A DNA stretch of 64,000 nucleotides, taken from Actinobacillus genomosp. 1 (GTDB lineage Bacteria > Pseudomonadota > Gammaproteobacteria > Enterobacterales > Pasteurellaceae). Under the pieces are notes generated by a model that did no database searches, was not told where the DNA came from, and saw nothing but the letters and a program-made list of their open reading frames with translations. Position 1 is the stretch's first letter; every line of letters begins with the position of its first letter. The position numbers were made by a program, and so were the translations under genes. The DNA lies in the NCBI RefSeq assembly GCF_029774175.1, contig NZ_CP103834.1:2039001-2103000 (forward strand), given 5' to 3'. Positions 24,608 through 37,816 of the stretch are shown here, one piece after another.

Positions 24608-24637
24608 AAGGTCTGTTACACTATGAACAGACCTTTT
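24608..24637 (+). terminator. Intra-operon hairpin between nagB and nagA
   Basis: AAGGTCTGTT and AACAGACCTT form a perfect 10-bp stem with an 8-nt loop, followed by only TT-CC. It could attenuate transcription or protect the nagB end from decay. Confidence 0.6.
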
Positions 24638-24653
24638 CCTTTGGAGAACAAGA

Positions 24654-25805
24654 ATGAAATATGCGTTCACCAACAGCGTGATTTATACCGCCAAAGAGGT
24701 GCTATATGGACACGCTGTGGTTATTGAAAATGACAAAATCCAAGCGATCATACGTGAAGAACAATTAGCGGACGATATCCAACGTATTAATTTACAGGGG
24801 CATAATCTCACCGCCGGTTTTATTGACTTACAGCTAAACGGCTGTGGCGGCGTGATGGTAAATAGCGAACCGACAGTTCACACTTTTGAAATTATGCAGC
24901 AAACCAATTTACGTTCAGGCACAACAAGTTATTTACCGACCTTTATTACTGCACCTGATGAGGGTATGAAACAAGTAGTCGCAGCGATGCGTGATTATTT
25001 GCAGAAATATCAAAATCAAGCACTCGGTTTGCATTTGGAAGGCCCTTATCTCAGCCTTGAGAAAAAAGGTGTACATCGTGCCGAATATGTGCGTGAAATC
25101 AGCCCTGAAATGCAACAGTTTCTATGTGATAACGCTGATGTGATCACCAAAATTACTTTAGCGGCGGAGAACCCGACCGCAAAAGCAATTCCTGAATTTG
25201 TGAAAAGTGGCATTATTGTGTCGGTCGGACACTCGAACGCCACTTATCAAGTGGCAAAACAAGCGTTTGCCAATGGTGCAACCTTTGCTACCCATTTACA
25301 CAATGCTATGTCGCCTATCAGTTCCGGACGTGCAATGGGCGTTGTCGGCGCTGTGTTAGACAGCGATGAGGTTTATACCGGTATTATTGTGGACGGTTTA
25401 CACGTCGAATTTGGTAATGTCAAAATCGCTAAACGAGCTAAAGGTGACAAACTTTGTATCGTCACCGATGCCACTGCAGCGGCAGGTTCGGATATCGAAC
25501 AATTTGATTTTGTCGGTACCACGGTGTATGTGCGTGACGGTAAATGCTATGACGCTAACGGCACTTTAGGCGGAGCATCCATTACGATGATCGAATCGGT
25601 TAAAAATGCGGTGCAGGAAGTTGGGATTCCGTTAGATGAAACGTTGAGAATGTGTAATTACTATCCGGCGAAAGCGATTGGTGTTGATGATCGTTTAGGT
25701 TCGATTGAAGTGGGTAAAATTGCGAATCTGACCGTCTTTACCAACCGTTTCGAAGTAATTGGTTGTGTGGTAAACGGTGAATGGAACGCTTTTAGCCAAG
25801 AATGA
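24654..25805 (+). CDS. nagA: NagA, N-acetylglucosamine-6-phosphate deacetylase
   Basis: 383 residues, amidohydrolase fold. It removes acetate from GlcNAc-6-P to feed NagB. Metal and catalytic blocks are LNGCGGVMVN near 62, GLHLEGPYLSLEKKGVHR near 123-140, VSVGHSNATY near 190, ATHLHNAMSPISSGR near 211-226, and the catalytic Asp in CIVTDATAAAGSD near 267. Length equals the E. coli enzyme. TTGGAGAACA precedes the ATG. It is the last gene of the operon, 51 bp after nagB with a hairpin between; two strong terminators follow it. Confidence 0.97.
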   Translation: MKYAFTNSVIYTAKEVLYGHAVVIENDKIQAIIREEQLADDIQRINLQGHNLTAGFIDLQLNGCGGVMVNSEPTVHTFEIMQQTNLRSGTTSYLPTFITAPDEGMKQVVAAMRDYLQKYQNQALGLHLEGPYLSLEKKGVHRAEYVREISPEMQQFLCDNADVITKITLAAENPTAKAIPEFVKSGIIVSVGHSNATYQVAKQAFANGATFATHLHNAMSPISSGRAMGVVGAVLDSDEVYTGIIVDGLHVEFGNVKIAKRAKGDKLCIVTDATAAAGSDIEQFDFVGTTVYVRDGKCYDANGTLGGASITMIESVKNAVQEVGIPLDETLRMCNYYPAKAIGVDDRLGSIEVGKIANLTVFTNRFEVIGCVVNGEWNAFSQE

Positions 25806-25821
25806 AATAAGCATTAATGAA

Positions 25822-25879
25822 ACAAGCGGTTAGATTTCAAGAAAGTTTTGCAAAAAAATATTGAAATCTAACCGCTTGT
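25822..25879. terminator. Perfect 19-bp inverted USS hairpin after nagA
   Basis: The 19 bases at 25822-25840 (starting ACAAGCGGTTAG) are the exact reverse complement of 25861-25879, with a 20-nt loop. Both ends carry a full USS core. It lies between convergent nagA and fumC. Confidence 0.75.
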
Positions 25880-25888
25880 TAGAAGAAA

Positions 25889-25913
25889 AAGGGCTATCAT
25901 CCGATAGCCCTTA
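25889..25913. terminator. Terminator between nagA and fumC
   Basis: AAGGGCTATC and GATAGCCCTT pair with an ATCC loop, with A-rich sequence on the left and TTAATAT on the right; probably works in both directions, mainly for fumC. Confidence 0.75.
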
Positions 25914-25933
25914 ATATATTTAAGATATCCCGC

Positions 25934-27328
25934 TTATTTTAAGCTACCTACCATATCTTCCGGACGAACCCATTCATCGAATTGTTCAGCGGTAACTAAA
26001 CCTAAGTTAATCGCTTCTTCTTTTAAGGTTGTCCCGTTTTTATGTGCGGTTTTCGCAATTTTCGCCGCATTTTCATAACCGATATGTGTATTTAATGCGG
26101 TCACCAACATTAACGATTGGTCAAGTTGTTGTTTAATACGTTGATAGTTCGGTTCAATACCTGTTGCACAGTGTTCGTCAAACGAAATACATACATCCGC
26201 TAAAAGTTGCGCAGATTGTAAGAAGTTTGCCGCCATTACCGGTTTGAATACGTTTAATTGGAAGTGACCTTGGCTACCGGCAAATGAAATGGTGGTATCG
26301 TTACCTAATACTTGTGCCGCAACCATTGTCATCGCTTCACATTGAGTCGGATTAACTTTACCCGGCATAATTGATGAACCCGGTTCATTTTCAGGAATTA
26401 AGATTTCACCGATACCTGAACGAGGGCCGGAAGCTAATAAACGAATGTCGTTCGCAATTTTGAATAAAGACATAGCGATTTGTTTTAATGCACCGTGTGT
26501 TTCAACGATTGCATCGTGGGTTGCTAGTGCTTCAAATTTATTTTCCGCCGTGATAAACGGTAAACCGGTAAATTTCGCAATATATTCCGCTACTTTCACG
26601 TCATAGCCTTTCGGTGTATTTAAGCCGGTACCTACCGCCGTACCGCCCAATGCCATTTGACGTAAATGCGGTAAGGTATTTTTCAGTGCGATTAAACCGA
26701 AATGTAATTGTGCCGCATAAGCGGAGAATTCTTGACCTAATGTAAGCGGTGTTGCGTCCATTAAGTGAGTACGACCGATTTTAACCACGTCTTTAAACGC
26801 TTCTGATTTTGCCGCGAAAGTTTTTTGTAAACGTTCTACCGCAGGAATAGTTTGTTCAACTACTTTTTTATAAGCGGCGATATGCATTGCGGTTGGATAT
26901 GTGTCGTTTGACGATTGTGATTTGTTTACGTCATCATTCGGGTGAATAACCGATTTCTCACCTAATTTACCACCGTGAATAACGTGCGCACGGTTTGCAA
27001 TAACTTCATTTAAGTTCATATTAGATTGCGTACCGGAACCAGTTTGCCAAATGACAAGCGGGAATTCTTCATCTAATTTACCGGCAAGGATTTCATCACA
27101 TGCTTGTGCGATTAAATCGCGTTTTTCCGCAGGTAATACACCTAAATCTGTATTTGCAAATGCAGCCGCTTTTTTCAAGTAACCGAATGCTTCAATGATT
27201 TCTTTTGGCATTGATGCTTCGGGACCAATTTTAAAATTATTACGTGAACGCTCTGTTTGCGCCGCCCAATAACGATTAGCTGGTACTTGAACTTCGCCCA
27301 TGGTATCTTTTTCAATACGGAATTCCAT
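25934..27328 (-). CDS. fumC: FumC, class II fumarate hydratase
   Basis: 464 residues. The oxygen-stable enzyme interconverts fumarate and malate. Signature segments are [14 protein letters not shown] near 15-28, [21 protein letters not shown] near 94-114, [17 protein letters not shown] near 180-196, and the superfamily loop [19 protein letters not shown] near 317-335. The C-terminal [10 protein letters not shown] is typical. It is monocistronic, with AGGAGAACA before the ATG. Aspartase and other fumarase-superfamily members are excluded by overall pattern and length. Confidence 0.97.
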   Translation of the reverse strand: MEFRIEKDTMGEVQVPANRYWAAQTERSRNNFKIGPEASMPKEIIEAFGYLKKAAAFANTDLGVLPAEKRDLIAQACDEILAGKLDEEFPLVIWQTGSGTQSNMNLNEVIANRAHVIHGGKLGEKSVIHPNDDVNKSQSSNDTYPTAMHIAAYKKVVEQTIPAVERLQKTFAAKSEAFKDVVKIGRTHLMDATPLTLGQEFSAYAAQLHFGLIALKNTLPHLRQMALGGTAVGTGLNTPKGYDVKVAEYIAKFTGLPFITAENKFEALATHDAIVETHGALKQIAMSLFKIANDIRLLASGPRSGIGEILIPENEPGSSIMPGKVNPTQCEAMTMVAAQVLGNDTTISFAGSQGHFQLNVFKPVMAANFLQSAQLLADVCISFDEHCATGIEPNYQRIKQQLDQSLMLVTALNTHIGYENAAKIAKTAHKNGTTLKEEAINLGLVTAEQFDEWVRPEDMVGSLK

Positions 27329-27483
27329 TGTGTTCTCCTATAGGATAAAAATAGATTTTACTTAAATAAACTAACGAGTTATAGGTAGGATGGTAGCATT
27401 GAGATAATAAGAAAGGAACTAACTTAGCGTATTCCTTTCTAGTTTTTTATTGGTTTTGTGATATGGATCATAAATAAAGCAAA

Positions 27484-28140
27484 TTAGTTGCTAGATGAGA
27501 TAGTGAAGCGTTTACGCAGACCCGCATTATAAAGAGCCAAATCAGCTTCAACCAGTAAAGATTGTTTTTCCCGTTTAGATAACATATAGATATATTTGTG
27601 TTCAAGAGCACCGTAAAGCTTGAAGAGCAGTAATTCTGTTACTTCTAAACCGAGCAGTATCAGTTTGACGAAAGCGTCTATAATCCCCACGTTTTTCAGG
27701 TCGTCTACCGTATAAATTTCAACACGTGCCAGTAATCTTTCGATATTAATATTTAAATTGGGAAGGAGACGAATTTTATTTTTATTTTGAGAAATCAGCT
27801 TTGCTTTTGCCGTTTGATATTCTTCGATAGAAGACAGAATCCAGTGCGTATATGAATGAAGATTATGAATAATAGAAGAAGGTATGAAATAAAAAATATG
27901 AGATTGCTGTTTGCCGATACGGCGGTCGATAAGAAAATGTACCGGTATCGTGCGTATTATATCTGAATAAAATCGGTCTGATTTTCTTAAGTATAACTTA
28001 TCATTTTTATGATCATAGAGGGCGAACATAGTATCGTCTTTAAATATTCCTAAGTAAGAAAAATAGCTTTTGAAGTTGATTTCTCCAATCGGACTAAAAA
28101 TCTCCTTAAGATATTGGAACTTTTTTGGGGATATTGCCAT
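27484..28140 (-). CDS. sxy: Sxy (TfoX), master regulator of natural competence
   Basis: 218 residues, size of H. influenzae Sxy (217). The N-terminal TfoX domain reads FSPIGEINFKSYFSYLGIFKDDTMFALY...NDKLYLRKSD. The C-terminal domain reads LLPNLNINIERLLARVEIYTVDDLKNVGIIDAFVKL and ends KLYGALEHKYIYMLSKREKQSLLVEADLALYNAGLRKRF. Both patterns match Sxy. Known role: with CRP it activates CRP-S promoters of DNA uptake and recombination genes. AAAGGAGAAACAC precedes the ATG. It is alone, divergent from the S10 ribosomal operon. A target gene, comM, lies 12 kb away in this window. Identity rests on motif recall, not a search. Confidence 0.85.
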   Translation of the reverse strand: MAISPKKFQYLKEIFSPIGEINFKSYFSYLGIFKDDTMFALYDHKNDKLYLRKSDRFYSDIIRTIPVHFLIDRRIGKQQSHIFYFIPSSIIHNLHSYTHWILSSIEEYQTAKAKLISQNKNKIRLLPNLNINIERLLARVEIYTVDDLKNVGIIDAFVKLILLGLEVTELLLFKLYGALEHKYIYMLSKREKQSLLVEADLALYNAGLRKRFTISSSN

Positions 28141-28202
28141 TGTGTTTCTCCTTTGTAACTTATGTTTATTGTGTTTTTAATTTGGTAGATGGTTGTTTGT
28201 AT

Positions 28203-28231
28203 ATTTTGCAAAATAAATTTATTATTGTCAA
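28203..28231 (-). promoter_or_regulatory. Sigma-70 promoter of sxy
   Basis: On the minus strand TTGACA (exact consensus), 17 nt, CAAAAT. The predicted leader is about 55 nt. No convincing CRP-S site was seen nearby. Confidence 0.55.
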
Positions 28232-28306
28232 TAATGTAAATATTTTAGCTTAAACAACTTTAATACACGCCAGTACAGTTATTTCCGGTAAAAAGCAAAT
28301 TAAAGC

Positions 28307-28335
28307 TTGCTTTTAAATATTTTTTACAATAGAAT
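28307..28335 (+). promoter_or_regulatory. Promoter of the S10 operon
   Basis: TTGCTT, 17 nt, TAGAAT, about 217 nt before rpsJ, leaving a long leader as in E. coli. Confidence 0.65.
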
Positions 28336-28341
28336 ATCGCC

Positions 28342-28864
<523 letters not shown>

Positions 28865-28889
28865 TTGGGAATTTTAAGAGGTTATTACA

Positions 28890-29516
28890 ATGATTGGTTT
28901 AGTCGGTCGTAAAGTTGGTATGACCCGCGTTTTCACTGAAGACGGCGTGTCAATTCCAGTTACCGTTATCGAAATCGAAGCCAACCGTGTTACTCAAGTT
29001 AAAACCCTTGAAAACGATGGCTATTCTGCAATTCAAGTTACTACCGGTTCGAAAAAAGCGAATCGTGTAACTAAGCCAGAAGCAGGCCATTTCGTGAAAG
29101 CAGGTGTTGAAGCTGGTCGCGGTTTATGGGAATTTCGTACTGAAGGTGAAGAATTCACTTTAGGTCAAGAAATCAATGTTGACATCTTTACAGATGTTAA
29201 AAAAGTAGATGTTACTGGTACTTCTAAAGGTAAAGGTTTCCAAGGCGGTGTTAAACGTTGGAACTTCCGTACTCAAGATGCTACCCATGGTAACTCTTTA
29301 TCACATCGTGTACTTGGTTCTATTGGTCAAAACCAAACTCCGGGTCGTGTGTTTAAAGGTAAAAAAATGGCAGGACACTTAGGTGCTGAGCGTGTAACTG
29401 TTCAATCACTTGAAGTTGTTCGTGTAGATGCTGAGCGTAAATTATTATTAGTTAAAGGTGCCGTTCCGGGTGCAACTAATAGTGATGTTATCGTAAAACC
29501 GGCAGTTAAAGCATAA
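28890..29516 (+). CDS. rplC: Ribosomal protein L3
   Basis: 208 residues (E. coli 209). It begins [19 protein letters not shown]. The extended loop reaching the peptidyl transferase centre contains [22 protein letters not shown]; Gln149 here corresponds to the Gln methylated by PrmB in E. coli. It is among the first proteins to assemble on 23S rRNA. AAGAGG precedes the ATG, 25 bp after rpsJ. Confidence 0.99.
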   Translation: MIGLVGRKVGMTRVFTEDGVSIPVTVIEIEANRVTQVKTLENDGYSAIQVTTGSKKANRVTKPEAGHFVKAGVEAGRGLWEFRTEGEEFTLGQEINVDIFTDVKKVDVTGTSKGKGFQGGVKRWNFRTQDATHGNSLSHRVLGSIGQNQTPGRVFKGKKMAGHLGAERVTVQSLEVVRVDAERKLLLVKGAVPGATNSDVIVKPAVKA

Positions 29517-29531
29517 GTCTAGGAGATAGAG

Positions 29532-30134
29532 ATGGAATTACAAGTTGTAGGTGCAAACGCACTAACTGTTTCTGAAACTACCTTCGGACGTGAGTTTAAC
29601 GAAGCGTTAATCCACCAAGTAGTTGTTGCATATGCGGCAGGTGCTCGTCAAGGTTCACGCGCTCAAAAAACTCGTGCTGAAGTGTCTGGTTCAGGTAAAA
29701 AACCTTGGCGTCAAAAAGGTACAGGTCGCGCACGTTCTGGTGATATCAAATCACCAATCTGGCGTTCAGGTGGTATCACATTCGCTGCGAAACCACAAGA
29801 TCACAGCCAAAAAGTGAACAAAAAAATGTACCGTGGTGCAATCAAAAGCATCCTTTCTGAATTAGTTCGTCAAGAACGTTTAGTGGTTGTTGAGAAATTC
29901 GAAATCGAAGCACCAAAAACTAAAGTATTAGTACAAAAATTAAAAGATTTAGCGTTAAACGACGCTTTAATCATCACTGCAAACTTAGATGAGAATCTAT
30001 TCTTAGCAGCACGTAACTTATACAAAGTAGACGTTCGTGATGTTCAAGGTATCGATCCAGTAAGTTTAATCGCTTTCGATAAAGTGGTTATCACTGCTGA
30101 TGCGGTAAAACAAATTGAGGAGATGTTAGCATGA
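29532..30134 (+). CDS. rplD: Ribosomal protein L4, operon autoregulator
   Basis: 200 residues. The central extension [20 protein letters not shown] near residues 56-75 forms the tunnel constriction loop. In E. coli free L4 represses the whole S10 operon through the leader, and the long leader here suggests the same. The stop overlaps the rplW start by four bases (ATGA), so the two are coupled. AGGAGATAGAG is the ribosome binding site. Confidence 0.99.
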   Translation: MELQVVGANALTVSETTFGREFNEALIHQVVVAYAAGARQGSRAQKTRAEVSGSGKKPWRQKGTGRARSGDIKSPIWRSGGITFAAKPQDHSQKVNKKMYRGAIKSILSELVRQERLVVVEKFEIEAPKTKVLVQKLKDLALNDALIITANLDENLFLAARNLYKVDVRDVQGIDPVSLIAFDKVVITADAVKQIEEMLA

Positions 30135-30436
30135 TTCAACAAGAACGTTTGCTAAAAGTGCTTAAAGCACCACATATCTCTGAAAAAGCGACGAATAATG
30201 CTGAAAAAGGCAACACTATCGTTTTCAAAGTAGCATTAGATGCTAATAAAGTTGAAATTGCTAACGCAGTTGAACAATTATTTGAAGTGAAAGTGGATTC
30301 TGTACGTACTGTTGTTGTTAAAGGTAAAACTAAACGTCACGGTGCTAAATCAGGTCGTCGTAGTGACTGGAAAAAAGCTTATGTTACTCTTCAAGAAGGT
30401 CAATCACTTGACTTCGTTGAAGGTGCGGCAGAGTAA
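30131..30436 (+). CDS. rplW: Ribosomal protein L23
   Basis: 101 residues. It sits at the exit of the peptide tunnel and is the docking point for trigger factor and the signal recognition particle, whose GTPase Ffh is also encoded in this window. The N-terminal [22 protein letters not shown] and the loop [22 protein letters not shown] are typical. The start overlaps rplD by four bases; GAGGAGATG lies just upstream. Confidence 0.99.
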   Translation: MIQQERLLKVLKAPHISEKATNNAEKGNTIVFKVALDANKVEIANAVEQLFEVKVDSVRTVVVKGKTKRHGAKSGRRSDWKKAYVTLQEGQSLDFVEGAAE

Positions 30437-30456
30437 TTACGGAGGAGAATTTATAA

Positions 30457-31278
30457 ATGGCTATCGTTAAATGTAAGCCGACCTCCGCTGGTCGTCGTCA
30501 CGTAGTTAAAGTTGTTAACGCAGAATTACATAAGGGTAAACCTTATGCACCTTTATTAGATAGCAAATCTAAAACTGGTGGTCGTAACAATTTAGGTCGT
30601 ATCACAACTCGTCACATCGGTGGCGGTCACAAACAACACTACCGTTTAGTGGATTTCAAACGTAACAAGTTAGATATCCCTGCAGTAGTTGAGCGTTTAG
30701 AATACGATCCGAACCGTTCTGCGAACATTGCATTAGTGCTTTATAAAGATGGTGAACGCCGTTATATCTTAGCACCAAAAGGTTTATCTGTTGGTGATAC
30801 GATTCAAGCGGGTGCTTCAGCTCCGATTAAAGCTGGTAATGCGTTACCAATGCGTAATATCCCGGTAGGTACTACAGTTCATAACGTTGAATTAAAACCT
30901 GGTAAAGGTGGTCAAATTGCACGTTCTGCTGGTGCTTACGTACAAATTATCGCTCGTGAAGGTAACTATGTAACTTTACGTCTTCGTTCAGGCGAAATGC
31001 GTAAAGTATTAGCTGAGTGTACTGCAACCATCGGTGAAGTAGGTAACTCAGAGCATATGCTTCGCGTTCTTGGTAAAGCAGGTGCTAACCGCTGGAGAGG
31101 CGTTCGCCCTACAGTTCGTGGTACTGCGATGAACCCGGTAGACCACCCGCACGGTGGTGGTGAAGGTCGTAACTTCGGTAAACACCCTGTTACACCTTGG
31201 GGCGTTCAAACCAAAGGTAAGAAAACTCGTCACAACAAACGTACTGATAAATATATCGTACGTCGTCGTGGCAAATAA
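30457..31278 (+). CDS. rplB: Ribosomal protein L2
   Basis: 273 residues, same as E. coli. It is a 23S rRNA binding protein essential for subunit joining and close to the peptidyl transferase centre. It begins [20 protein letters not shown], and the C-terminal [20 protein letters not shown] carries the conserved His implicated in activity. GGAGGAGAA precedes the ATG. Confidence 0.99.
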   Translation: MAIVKCKPTSAGRRHVVKVVNAELHKGKPYAPLLDSKSKTGGRNNLGRITTRHIGGGHKQHYRLVDFKRNKLDIPAVVERLEYDPNRSANIALVLYKDGERRYILAPKGLSVGDTIQAGASAPIKAGNALPMRNIPVGTTVHNVELKPGKGGQIARSAGAYVQIIAREGNYVTLRLRSGEMRKVLAECTATIGEVGNSEHMLRVLGKAGANRWRGVRPTVRGTAMNPVDHPHGGGEGRNFGKHPVTPWGVQTKGKKTRHNKRTDKYIVRRRGK

Positions 31279-31296
31279 TTTTATTCATTAATATAG

Positions 31297-31581
<285 letters not shown>

Positions 31582-31588
31582 GAGGTAA

Positions 31589-31924
<336 letters not shown>

Positions 31925-31939
31925 TCGGTAGGAGAATAA

Positions 31940-32650
<711 letters not shown>

Positions 32651-32663
32651 GGAGAATCACTGA

Positions 32664-33073
<410 letters not shown>

Positions 33074-33074
<1 letters not shown>

Positions 33075-33265
33075 TGAAAGCTCAAGAACTACGTAACAAA
33101 AATGTTGAAGAGCTGAATGCTGAATTAATCAACCTTTTAGGTGAACAATTCAAATTGCGTATGCAAGCAGCCACCGGTCAGCTTCAACAAACCCATCAGT
33201 TAAAACAAGTGCGTCGTAGTATTGCACAAGTTAAAACTGTATTAACCGAAAAGGCGGGTGAGTAA
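33074..33265 (+). CDS. rpmC: Ribosomal protein L29
   Basis: 63 residues, two-helix protein near the tunnel exit beside L23. It begins [26 protein letters not shown] and continues with [22 protein letters not shown]. It overlaps rplP and rpsQ by one base at each end (TAATG), indicating coupled translation. Confidence 0.99.
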
Positions 33266-33519
33266 TGACTGATAAAATTCGTACAGTACAAGGTAAAGTA
33301 GTTAGCGACAAAATGGATAAATCATTTGTAGTTGCTATCGAACGTACAGTGAAACACCCTTTATACGGTAAATTCATTCGTCGTACTACTAAATTACACG
33401 TACACGATGAAAACAACGAAGCTAAATTAGGTGATGTAGTAGAAATTCAGGAATGTCGTCCTGTTTCTAAAACTAAATCACACAAATTAGTTCGTGTTGT
33501 AGAAAAAGCAGTAGCTTAA
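33265..33519 (+). CDS. rpsQ: Ribosomal protein S17
   Basis: 84 residues, OB-fold primary 16S rRNA binder. [36 protein letters not shown] and the loop [24 protein letters not shown] are diagnostic. Last gene of the S10 operon: two terminators and a new promoter separate it from rplN. Confidence 0.99.
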
Positions 33520-33538
33520 TCTACGAATTCATTTATAA

Positions 33539-33566
33539 ACAAGCGGTATAATACCGCTTGTTTTTT
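33539..33566 (+). terminator. USS-built terminator of the S10 operon
   Basis: ACAAGCGGT and ACCGCTTGT face each other across ATAAT and are followed by TTTTTT, a textbook rho-independent terminator made of two uptake signal cores. Confidence 0.9.
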
Positions 33567-33575
33567 GCAAATTTT

Positions 33576-33608
33576 AAGCCCTAAAGCTAAACGATTAGGG
33601 CTTTTTTA
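33576..33608 (+). terminator. Second terminator after the S10 operon
   Basis: AAGCCCTAA and TTAGGGCTT pair over 9 bp with a 10-nt loop, followed by TTTTTATTT. Confidence 0.85.
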
Positions 33609-33656
33609 TTTGTAATTTTTAAGCGAAAGATTACCGCTAATACCGCAAAATTTTAT

Positions 33657-33714
33657 TTGATTTATGATGGGGTGTTGGGGTATAATTCGCCACCTACTTG
33701 CATAGGGCAAGTAG
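33657..33714 (+). promoter_or_regulatory. Promoter and 5' hairpin of the spc operon
   Basis: TTGATT, 18 nt, TATAAT (33681-33686). The transcript would begin with an 8-bp hairpin CTACTTGC...GCAAGTAG (33694-33714), then a small CCC-GAAA-GGG stem followed by six T. Confidence 0.7.
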
Positions 33715-33747
33715 ATTTTCGTCCCGAAAGGGTGTTTTTTAATTTAA

Positions 33748-34131
<384 letters not shown>

Positions 34132-34141
34132 GGGGAATGTA

Positions 34142-35010
<869 letters not shown>

Positions 35011-35021
35011 GGTAGGTTATC

Positions 35022-35327
35022 GTGGCAAAACAATCAATGATTGCACGTGATGTTAAACGTGCTAAATTAGCTGATAAATTCTACGCTAAACGTGAAGAAT
35101 TAAAGAAAATTATTTCTGATGCAAATTCTTCAGACGAAGATCGTTGGGCGGCAGTGTTAAAATTACAAACACTTCCGCGTGACTCAAGTCCAAGTCGTCA
35201 GCGTAACCGTTGCCGCCAAACTGGTCGTCCACACGGTGTACTTCGTAAGTTTGGCTTAAGCCGTATTAAGGTTCGTGAAGCTGCAATGCGCGGTGAAATT
35301 CCAGGCCTTAAGAAAGCAAGCTGGTAA
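35022..35327 (+). CDS. rpsN: Ribosomal protein S14 (zinc-independent form)
   Basis: 101 residues, starting with GTG (AAGGTAGG upstream). It has the long form with [28 protein letters not shown] and lacks the CxxC pairs of the zinc-binding paralogue, so it needs no zinc. It is a 30S head protein. 11 bp after rplE. Confidence 0.99.
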   Translation: MAKQSMIARDVKRAKLADKFYAKREELKKIISDANSSDEDRWAAVLKLQTLPRDSSPSRQRNRCRQTGRPHGVLRKFGLSRIKVREAAMRGEIPGLKKASW

Positions 35328-35362
35328 TACCTCTTTTAATTTGGAATCATGGGAGTAAATAC

Positions 35363-35755
35363 ATGAGCATGCAAGATCCAATCGCAGATATGCTGACCCG
35401 TATTCGTAACGGTCAAGCTGCGAATAAAGTTGCAATCAGTATGCCTTCATCTAAGTTAAAAGTTGCTATTGCAAGCGTTTTAGCTGAAGAAGGTTATGTT
35501 GAGAGCTTCAAAATTGTTGAAGGTTCAAAACCTGAATTGGAAATCACTTTAAAATATTTCCAAAATAAACCAGTTGTAGAAAGTATCCAACGCGTAAGCC
35601 GTCCGGGTCTTCGTATTTACAAACGTAAAGACGAATTACCAAAAGTAATGGGTGGTTTAGGTATCGCAGTTGTTTCTACATCTAAAGGTGTAATGACCGA
35701 CCGTGCAGCGCGTCAAGCGGGTCTCGGCGGTGAAATTATCTGTTACGTAGCATAA
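35363..35755 (+). CDS. rpsH: Ribosomal protein S8
   Basis: 130 residues. It is a primary 16S rRNA binder and, in E. coli, the repressor of the spc operon. [18 protein letters not shown] and the C-terminal [31 protein letters not shown] are diagnostic. 35 bp after rpsN, with GGGAG upstream. Confidence 0.99.
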   Translation: MSMQDPIADMLTRIRNGQAANKVAISMPSSKLKVAIASVLAEEGYVESFKIVEGSKPELEITLKYFQNKPVVESIQRVSRPGLRIYKRKDELPKVMGGLGIAVVSTSKGVMTDRAARQAGLGGEIICYVA

Positions 35756-35770
35756 TAGAGGGTAGGAAGA

Positions 35771-36310
35771 ATGTCTCGTGTTGCAAAAGCACCTGTTAAT
35801 ATTCCTGCCGGTGTTGAAGTAAAACTCAACGGTCAGCTATTAACAGTTAAAGGAAAAAACGGCGAGTTATCTCGTGAAATTCATAATGCAGTTGAAGTAA
35901 ATCAAGATGCTAACGCATTAACTTTCGCACCACGTGCTGGTGTTGCTAATGCAGATGCTCAAGCAGGTACTGCTCGTGCACTTGTTAATGCTATGGTTAT
36001 CGGTGTTACTGAAGGCTTTACGAAGAAATTGCAATTAGTCGGTGTTGGTTACAGAGCTCAAATGAAAGGTAACGTAGTTGCTTTGAGCTTAGGTTATTCA
36101 CACCCGGTTGAACATACGTTGCCAGCTGGCGTAACTGGTGAATGTCCGTCTCAAACAGAAATTATTCTTAAGAGTGCAGACAAACAGTTAATTGGCCAAG
36201 TAGCAGCTGATATTCGTGCATATCGCCGTCCAGAGCCTTATAAAGGCAAAGGTGTACGTTACTCTGATGAAGTAGTTCGTACAAAAGAAGCGAAGAAAAA
36301 AGTAAAGTAA
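35771..36310 (+). CDS. rplF: Ribosomal protein L6
   Basis: 179 residues with two similar domains. It lies near the sarcin-ricin loop and factor-binding site. [30 protein letters not shown] and the C-terminal [25 protein letters not shown] are typical. TAGGAAGA precedes the start. Confidence 0.99.
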   Translation: MSRVAKAPVNIPAGVEVKLNGQLLTVKGKNGELSREIHNAVEVNQDANALTFAPRAGVANADAQAGTARALVNAMVIGVTEGFTKKLQLVGVGYRAQMKGNVVALSLGYSHPVEHTLPAGVTGECPSQTEIILKSADKQLIGQVAADIRAYRRPEPYKGKGVRYSDEVVRTKEAKKKVK

Positions 36311-36319
36311 GGTAACACT

Positions 36320-37188
<869 letters not shown>

Positions 37189-37194
37189 TTGAAT

Positions 37195-37374
37195 ATGGCA
37201 AAAACAATTAAAGTAACTCAAACTCGTAGCTCTATCGCTCGTTTACCGAAACATAAGGCAACGTTAAAAGGCTTAGGTCTTCGTCATATTCGTCATACAG
37301 TTGAATTAATCGATACTCCTGCAGTGCGTGGTATGATTAATCAAGTGTCATATATGGTTAAAGTGGAGGAATAA
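37195..37374 (+). CDS. rpmD: Ribosomal protein L30
   Basis: 59 residues. The ATG at 37195 ([21 protein letters not shown]) is chosen over an in-frame TTG two codons earlier because it gives the standard N-terminus. The ribosome binding site (TTGGGGTAA) overlaps the end of rpsE. L30 is a small 50S protein binding near 5S rRNA. Confidence 0.98.
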
Positions 37375-37378
37375 TAGA

Positions 37379-37813
37379 ATGCGTTTAAATTCTCTTTCTC
37401 CAGCTGAAGGTGCTAAGCACAGTGCTAAACGTTTAGGTCGTGGTATTGGTTCTGGTTTAGGTAAAACTGGTGGTCGTGGTCATAAAGGTCAAAAATCTCG
37501 TACAGGCGGCGGTGTTCGTCGTGGTTTCGAGGGTGGTCAAATGCCTTTATATCGTCGTTTACCAAAATTTGGTTTTACTTCATTAAAATCATTCCGTGTT
37601 GCTGAAATTCGTTTAAACGACTTAGCTAAAGTAGATGGTAATGAAGTCACTTTAGAAACACTCAAGGCTGCTAATGTAATTACTAAAGATATCTTATCTG
37701 TTAAAGTTATTCTTGCAGGTAAAGTAGAAAAAGCTTTAGTGATTAAAGGCTTACGTGTAACTAAAGGTGCTAAAGCTGCTATCGAAGCTGCTGGCGGTTC
37801 TATCGAGGAATAA
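37379..37813 (+). CDS. rplO: Ribosomal protein L15
   Basis: 144 residues. A glycine/arginine-rich N-terminal extension ([34 protein letters not shown]) threads into 23S rRNA, followed by a globular C-terminal domain. A late assembly protein. It starts 4 bp after rpmD with GTGGAGGAA upstream. Confidence 0.99.
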   Translation: MRLNSLSPAEGAKHSAKRLGRGIGSGLGKTGGRGHKGQKSRTGGGVRRGFEGGQMPLYRRLPKFGFTSLKSFRVAEIRLNDLAKVDGNEVTLETLKAANVITKDILSVKVILAGKVEKALVIKGLRVTKGAKAAIEAAGGSIEE

Positions 37814-37816
37814 TAG

